DNA of 64,000 nt, taken from Bdellovibrionales bacterium. GTDB lineage: Bacteria; Bdellovibrionota; UBA1018. The translations under genes were made by a program, and so were the position numbers. The DNA is taken from NCBI GenBank assembly GCA_947380295.1, contig CANCQK010000007.1, positions 1-64,000 on the forward strand. Reading direction: 5' to 3'. Positions 59,333 to 64,000 of the stretch are shown here, piece by piece. Below the pieces are notes generated by a model that saw only the letters and a program-made list of their open reading frames with translations, made no database searches and had not been told where the DNA came from. Position 1 is the stretch's first letter. Each line of letters opens with the position of its first letter.

Positions 59333-60838
59333 TTAAGAAGCCTTTTGAAACGGAGCGAAGACCCTGCGGACCTCTTCTTCGAGTAACTCGCGAGCCTCTT
59401 CAACTTTGCAACGACTCTCGGGATCAACAGTGAGTAAGCATTTCAGAGTGGGGAGCATTGCTGATCTTCGTTGACCTTTCCAGGATTTAGCTATTTCCAT
59501 GAAAACGCTGTCGATGTCGGACTGTCGAATATTTAAGAAATCAGTGAGGTGTTCTTCTGTGGATTCTTGATTTGCTTTCCAGCTGACTGAACTCCAATCA
59601 AAGTCGGTCGACATTTCAAGGAGAGACACGCCCAACGACCAGGCATCAGATGCACTATCGCTTTGAAAATGAGACCATTCAGGAATCCAGCGTGGTCTCA
59701 GTGCAGGGTGTAGAAGATAACTAATTTTCAGCGTATTCCACTTTTCGTCTAAGAGTTTTGGGTCTTCACGAAACGATTTCAAATAGTATTTTTCAATCGC
59801 TTCGGGGGCTGCATAACGATGAGTGGTTTTGAAAAAATCCTCATGGTCTAGGAATTCATCGATTCCAGGTTCATCATATTTGTAACCTGATCCAAAATCA
59901 GCGAGAGCGGCCTCAAGATGGCCGTTAGGTTGACTTCGAAGGAGAATATTCAGTGGCTTGATATCGCGGTGGACCATTGCGTGCTCGTGGAGAAAAGATA
60001 GACCCATGAGGAGTTGTGCGGCGACTGAAATTAGCTCTGGAGACGAAATCGAGTAGGTTGTTCTTGGATGAATTTTTTGTTTTTCGTTAATGTAATGATG
60101 AGCGTCCCCTCGATTATAAAACTCAGAGAGAAATCGAAGACTGCCTGTAATAGGATTCGCGGAGCATTCTTTAAAAAGTAAGAGTCCAGGCACTGATCTT
60201 CCTTGTGAATAATGATCAATGGTTGTGATCATTTTTGCCTCGTTCAGGGCTTCTAGGTGCTTTTCAGCAACATCTAGTGGGTCTAGATCTCTGCCCGGAG
60301 TTGGCGGTTTTTCGACTGCAAGAGCGAATTCCTGTTCACTTGGGTCGGATGGGTACTTCACCCTGAGTACTTGTTTATAAGATCCCGACCTCACTTTCAT
60401 ATCGCTCCTGATAAAAGCTCGATCCCCGTCGAAAAACATCCGTGCTACATGAACGGTTTTGAGTTGGTTGAGCTCAAGGGGCCATGATGACTCAGTGGGA
60501 GCAGAGTTTGACTGATAATGATCCGCTAAAAAATCAAGCATCGTGGCATGAGTCATACCGAGCTGATTGCTCGATGCCCAGGCGGAAAGATCCAAGTCAA
60601 TCTGGGTGATGGTTGCACCCGTTTTTTCAGAAAGTTGACTGAGGATTTTGAGATAGTTGGGATCCGCGGCGATGGTACGCAGAGCGATTCTGCGGCCGGA
60701 GTCTGATGAAGTGGCCTCAGATGTGGGGAGTGATTCTCCATCTTCCTTGCCTGTAAACCCATTCTGAGCTAGGGCAAAGTTTAAAGAAAATAAGATTAAT
60801 CCAAGTCGCAGAGAGATCGTTCGGTTTGCTCGTCTCAT
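59333..60838 (-). CDS. Exported eukaryotic-like Ser/Thr protein kinase
   Basis: 501 aa. The N-terminus is a Sec signal peptide (MRRANRTISLRLGLILFSLNFALAQ) rather than cytosolic. After about 125 residues of unknown fold come kinase motifs: glycine loop RSGSYKQVLRV, Lys177 (LAVEKPP), VHRDIKPLNILL (D292, K294, N297), ADFGSG (D314), RYAAPEAIE, and SDAWSLGVSLLEM. All catalytic residues are present. Hanks-type kinases in bacteria are normally cytosolic with a membrane anchor; here export would put it where ATP is scarce unless it is delivered into another cell. It is convergent to the acylase gene, 7 bp apart. Confidence 0.8.
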   Translation of the reverse strand: MRRANRTISLRLGLILFSLNFALAQNGFTGKEDGESLPTSEATSSDSGRRIALRTIAADPNYLKILSQLSEKTGATITQIDLDLSAWASSNQLGMTHATMLDFLADHYQSNSAPTESSWPLELNQLKTVHVARMFFDGDRAFIRSDMKVRSGSYKQVLRVKYPSDPSEQEFALAVEKPPTPGRDLDPLDVAEKHLEALNEAKMITTIDHYSQGRSVPGLLLFKECSANPITGSLRFLSEFYNRGDAHHYINEKQKIHPRTTYSISSPELISVAAQLLMGLSFLHEHAMVHRDIKPLNILLRSQPNGHLEAALADFGSGYKYDEPGIDEFLDHEDFFKTTHRYAAPEAIEKYYLKSFREDPKLLDEKWNTLKISYLLHPALRPRWIPEWSHFQSDSASDAWSLGVSLLEMSTDFDWSSVSWKANQESTEEHLTDFLNIRQSDIDSVFMEIAKSWKGQRRSAMLPTLKCLLTVDPESRCKVEEARELLEEEVRRVFAPFQKAS

Positions 60839-60881
60839 CTAGGTCCCCTCAGTTAAAATGAGGTGTAACTTGCCATTACAC

Positions 60882-62180
60882 TTAGCGTGCGTCAAGCCTG
60901 GACTGTTCGCGGTGTTGCATTTGGTATCCGGCTCCGTAATCTCCGGTGATTGATCCGTGATTGACGTGAATATAATTAACAAAGTTAGCCGAAATAAAAA
61001 CTTGGCAGATCCAAAGCGTCATCAGCAACGCTTTCCCTCTGTGAGTTTGAGGTTGGGCCATTCTCGTCATCAGGATAAATTCAAATGGAAAAGTGATGGC
61101 CATGTAGTAGCGTCGAATCGTGACTCCAGTGAGTGTCATTAAAATTCCAGCGACTAAGAAACTCGCATTCTGAAGAAAAAGAGTTGAAGATGAGCGCCCA
61201 ATTAGGCAATTCGCAAGTTGAGAACGATGCTGCCAGAGGCTTTTTATCCCACGACAAAAAATCCACAGGCACGTGAGTCCCATGATCCCGTGGGTTAATC
61301 CGGTGAGGTAAGTGGGGGTCGTGCCAATGAGGGGATACCGAGCAAAGTCGGAAAGCTGATCCCAATGAGTAGGTCCCCTTAAAATGCCGAGCGCATTTCC
61401 TAAGTGAAGGCCTGTGGGATTGGTTAGCCAGAAAACCCAATACTTAAATTGCAGCATTTCCTGGAGTCCAACACTGATTCGCTCGTGGATCGGTGTGTGG
61501 AGAACTTGGATCGCCCAAGGGATGAGAGGGAGTGCGCCGAAGACGGATCCAATGAACCAAGCCCTCCAGTGGGTTTCGTTTCGTCGCCAGATCCACGTGC
61601 ATGCAAAGACTGCAAATGCGAGGAAAAAACCACTCATGTGGATCTGCCCCAACCAGGCTCCGATGCAGCCCCAAAAAAAAGCACCGGAAAATTGAGAACG
61701 ATTCCACCAGGAGAGCCAAGTTAACATGACGAAAAGTGGCAGAAATGGCTGAGGCCAGAGTTTTCTTTGGTACAGGATGAGAAAAGGGTTCACCATGGCC
61801 AGAGCGTAAGACCATAACCACAGGGTACGTTCCGTTGAGTTTTTGATGGTCTTAAAGGCGAACGGCACCACGAGCGCGATGCCTAGCCATGCGGTGAGCT
61901 GCACAGCAGTCGCCAGAGCGGTGGGCTGATGAATTCCAAATAGCTTTGCGAGTACTGTAAAAACCCAAATGCTCATTCCCGGGTTAGCAATGTAGACTCC
62001 CGAGTTGATGCCGCTCCATGGCCAGGGTTGAGTGACGCCAATGAGTTGGGTTTGAGTGAAATTATATTCTTCATCTTCTTTATATTCCATGTCTTCAACG
62101 AAAAGGACGCGAAGTAAGAGGCCAGCTAAGCCTGCAAAAATCAAAAAATAATTCCACCGCTTTTCAAGGGTTTTAATCAC
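60882..62180 (-). CDS. GT-C (ArnT/FlmK-like) glycosyltransferase
   Basis: 432 aa from GTG 62180, chosen because GGGAG lies seven bases ahead and it overlaps the upstream stop by 8 bp; a longer reading to 62279 lies inside the upstream gene. About ten membrane helices. The first periplasmic loop reads EDMEYKEDEEYNFTQTQLIGV, the acidic motif of GT39/ArnT-type transferases, followed by PNPGMSIWVF-like sequence. It should transfer a sugar from undecaprenyl phosphate onto a lipid (such as lipid A) at the periplasmic face. Directly after the GT2-YdjC fusion, so it probably acts in its pathway. Confidence 0.8.
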   Translation of the reverse strand: MIKTLEKRWNYFLIFAGLAGLLLRVLFVEDMEYKEDEEYNFTQTQLIGVTQPWPWSGINSGVYIANPGMSIWVFTVLAKLFGIHQPTALATAVQLTAWLGIALVVPFAFKTIKNSTERTLWLWSYALAMVNPFLILYQRKLWPQPFLPLFVMLTWLSWWNRSQFSGAFFWGCIGAWLGQIHMSGFFLAFAVFACTWIWRRNETHWRAWFIGSVFGALPLIPWAIQVLHTPIHERISVGLQEMLQFKYWVFWLTNPTGLHLGNALGILRGPTHWDQLSDFARYPLIGTTPTYLTGLTHGIMGLTCLWIFCRGIKSLWQHRSQLANCLIGRSSSTLFLQNASFLVAGILMTLTGVTIRRYYMAITFPFEFILMTRMAQPQTHRGKALLMTLWICQVFISANFVNYIHVNHGSITGDYGAGYQMQHREQSRLDAR

Positions 62181-64000
62181 AGTTGAGCTCCCAATTGGGT
62201 CGAAGCATCTGAAGTGAGCGAAATTCGTCGACTCTGCCGTCTTGGTAGGACTCCGGAATCTCGAGCGAACCCACGTCATTCCAAGCCGCTGGATGCGTGA
62301 TGACCTCGCAGTGAGGCATTTTGAGAAGTCTGGATCGCAAGGTTCCCCGGAATTGAGTGTGATTTACTAAAACCCGAATGGGCGGATAATAGCAGGGGAG
62401 ACTTTCCCATCCGAGTGACTTGAAATTGCGCCGGGCTAGGGCGGATAAAATCAGAAGCGGAAACTGAGGGGTTTTCCAAAGCTTCCTGTCCCAAGGGAGG
62501 CGAACGCGCCGGATCCCAAAGTTGGCGAGTGGCTCCGAAAGGGCAGGAATCAGTCCTGGCGTCAGATGGATGTGGTGGTGTCCGTCTAAGTAGTGAATAG
62601 GAACGTTGAGGCCTTTTAGCTTTTTGAGCTGAGAGAGCAATTCGTTTCGTGCCCAATCTGATTTTTGCTCACGGTTCCCACTTCGGGGGTTCAGCCAATT
62701 CAAGAGGAAGCGAGCAGGCGACGGGATAAAAAGTTCATTTTTTGACAGAGATCGGCCATAGGTCAGATTAAAGTGTAAACCAAGCTCGATCCCTGGAATG
62801 GCCATCAGTTCTTTGAGTTGGTGGCTCAGAAATTGGCAATTCGCCATGAGGGACACCCGTTTGATCACGCCTTGCTGGGCGAGTTGGAGGATTCCTGCGT
62901 TCACTCCCGGTGACAGACCCCAGTCATCTGCTGTGATGCCCTGGAGTTCGGGCAACGGAAGGTAGCTTCCTTGTTGAGACCTTCTCAGAAGCTTGAGAAA
63001 GTCGATGGCAATTTCGAAGCTTTCCCAAAGAGTCCGTCTAAGTGACTTTTCGAGGCTGAGCCGGACAGAGATGGGTAAATCCCTCTCTTGCATGCCAAAG
63101 TTTCGGCAGATCAAGCTCATCTCGACAAAAAATAATACTCCTTTGCATCTCTGCACGCAGAATGCTTCGGCTGCTAATCTTCGCGAAAAAGCCAAGTAGG
63201 GAGACGGACTATCTTGAGATTTTAAATCGAGAAAAAAACGGAGCCAAGAGTTTAAAAGTAGACTCAAGTGGTGTCTGCCATAAACCAGCGCCAAAAAGCG
63301 AACCGGAATTTTAAAGTGACTTTCCAAAAGGCGTCGATTACCTCGGACCAGGTCCACACCGTTTTTGATTTCTGATCGGGCCTGTGCAATCCACGTCGCT
63401 AAAAACTCGGGGTCGATTGGCTGCTCGATGTTTGCGACAAAAAAGGCCTTTCCTTGCGCTTGGATGAACCCTTCTCTCAATGCACTGCTCGGCCCGCTCG
63501 CTTGATGCGCTCGGAGGATTCGAATCGAAGCCGGGAACTGAGCAGCTGTGAGTGCTTGGATTACTGGGTTGAGTTCGCTGAGTCGATCGCCCCATAAAAT
63601 AACAAGGATCTCAAATGACTTTGCAGGACTCGTTTGAGACCATGTTTCGTGCCAAAGTCTGAGCGTTTGGATGATCTCTTTTGGATTGGCAAAATACTCT
63701 GGACCCAGAGCAATCGGGGCGAGGATAGACCATTCAGTTGAGGGGGCGACACGAGGAAGTGATTTCCAAAGAGGAAACTCCTGAGGAAAACTCACCAGTG
63801 ATGATCGGAGCCTCATAAAAGTCTGAGATGGGACAGAGTGCTCCCAGGCGAGGAGAAATGTAGAGATCGCAAGGAAAGTCACCGCTAAAAGTGGAACAGA
63901 ATGATGCTGCAGCCAGAAAAAGAGCCAGTCCCCAATGATGTCCTTTCCAGCAAAGGAAAGGGTGAGAGTTAAAAAGACGAGGCTCCCGCGAGTCCACTGG
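62173..64000 (-). CDS. Fused GT2 glycosyltransferase and YdjC-family deacetylase, 5' end cut by the window
   Basis: At least 608 codons; the frame stays open to the window edge (39 more codons before GTG 63882, hydrophobic, with two membrane-like segments), so the start lies beyond. Next comes a GT2-like domain (SFEILVILWGDRLSELN, ASGPSSALREGFIQAQGKAF, VDLVRGNRRLLES), in which the usual DxD reads NIE. From about codon 360 of the visible chain a YdjC/ChbG carbohydrate deacetylase follows: GITADDWGLSPGVNAGI, IELGLHFNLTYG, YLDGHHHIHLTPG, THPAAWN. In Francisella, FlmF2 (GT2) and NaxD (YdjC) are separate enzymes acting before FlmK; here the first two are one protein. Substrate is inference. Confidence 0.8.
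   Translation of the reverse strand, partial: QWTRGSLVFLTLTLSFAGKDIIGDWLFFWLQHHSVPLLAVTFLAISTFLLAWEHSVPSQTFMRLRSSLVSFPQEFPLWKSLPRVAPSTEWSILAPIALGPEYFANPKEIIQTLRLWHETWSQTSPAKSFEILVILWGDRLSELNPVIQALTAAQFPASIRILRAHQASGPSSALREGFIQAQGKAFFVANIEQPIDPEFLATWIAQARSEIKNGVDLVRGNRRLLESHFKIPVRFLALVYGRHHLSLLLNSWLRFFLDLKSQDSPSPYLAFSRRLAAEAFCVQRCKGVLFFVEMSLICRNFGMQERDLPISVRLSLEKSLRRTLWESFEIAIDFLKLLRRSQQGSYLPLPELQGITADDWGLSPGVNAGILQLAQQGVIKRVSLMANCQFLSHQLKELMAIPGIELGLHFNLTYGRSLSKNELFIPSPARFLLNWLNPRSGNREQKSDWARNELLSQLKKLKGLNVPIHYLDGHHHIHLTPGLIPALSEPLANFGIRRVRLPWDRKLWKTPQFPLLILSALARRNFKSLGWESLPCYYPPIRVLVNHTQFRGTLRSRLLKMPHCEVITHPAAWNDVGSLEIPESYQDGRVDEFRSLQMLRPNWELNCD

Overview
The window looks like the chromosome of a Gram-negative bacterium of the Bdellovibrionota/Oligoflexia or old delta-proteobacterial type. 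This is inferred from gene content only: many short hypothetical exported proteins and lipoproteins, OmpA-like and VWA proteins, large signalling proteins (a hybrid kinase with Hpt, a sigma-54 activator, a CHASE2 cyclase, a degenerate HD-GYP protein) and frequent GTG/TTG starts. Housekeeping genes (dnaE, miaB, lipB, metF, truC, tRNA-Val, tRNA-Leu) are scattered through it. No rRNA, CRISPR array or complete prophage was seen.

Layout. 1-150: probable end of an insertion sequence that runs off the left edge. 0.2-6 kb: hexapeptide-repeat protein, a three-gene operon of unknown function, a GT-C glycosyltransferase and a MenH-like hydrolase. 6-13 kb: two tandem single-domain response regulators, a clearly broken gene (7087-8317), a sigma-54 activator and a hybrid histidine kinase whose tails overlap. 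13-20.7 kb: a glucose PTS operon (EIIA-HPr-EI fusion, then PtsG with a second EIIB-like domain), a GcvH-like protein that has lost its lipoyl lysine, a YciB-like protein, miaB and a gamma-carbonic anhydrase. 20.7-34.5 kb: mostly exported proteins of unknown role, truC, a VWA lipoprotein/OmpA pair, a degenerate HD-GYP protein, a GPx operon, two tandem Cys-rich mini-proteins and a gene relic. 34.7-42.6 kb: dnaE, two exported proteins, a CLC protein of the fluoride-exporter type, lipB and tRNA-Val. 42.6-47.2 kb: an exported colicin-E9-like DNase with no immunity gene, and two exported metalloprotease-like proteins. 47.3-52.3 kb: a CHASE2 adenylate/guanylate cyclase, a membrane protein and a cNMP-binding-domain protein. 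52.3-53.7 kb: REP-type repeats with their RAYT transposase. 53.8-64 kb: an exported F-box/FGE-fold protein, tRNA-Leu, metF, an alpha/beta hydrolase, a penicillin-acylase-family Ntn hydrolase, an exported eukaryotic-like protein kinase, and an ArnT-like transferase beside a fused GT2-YdjC deacetylase.

The most interesting points are: (1) three exported proteins with effector-like domains within 18 kb (colicin-type DNase, F-box plus FGE fold, Ser/Thr kinase with a signal peptide); (2) a fused GT2-YdjC protein next to an ArnT-like enzyme, which matches the logic of the Francisella FlmF2/NaxD/FlmK pathway that puts galactosamine on lipid A; (3) a dyad TGTGTC-N6-GACACA present in perfect form in just two promoter regions, one of them that of the cyclase; (4) a PTS operon with a lysine-less GcvH homologue; (5) a RAYT gene with nested REP repeats. 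Family assignments come from motif recognition by eye, and no database search was run.
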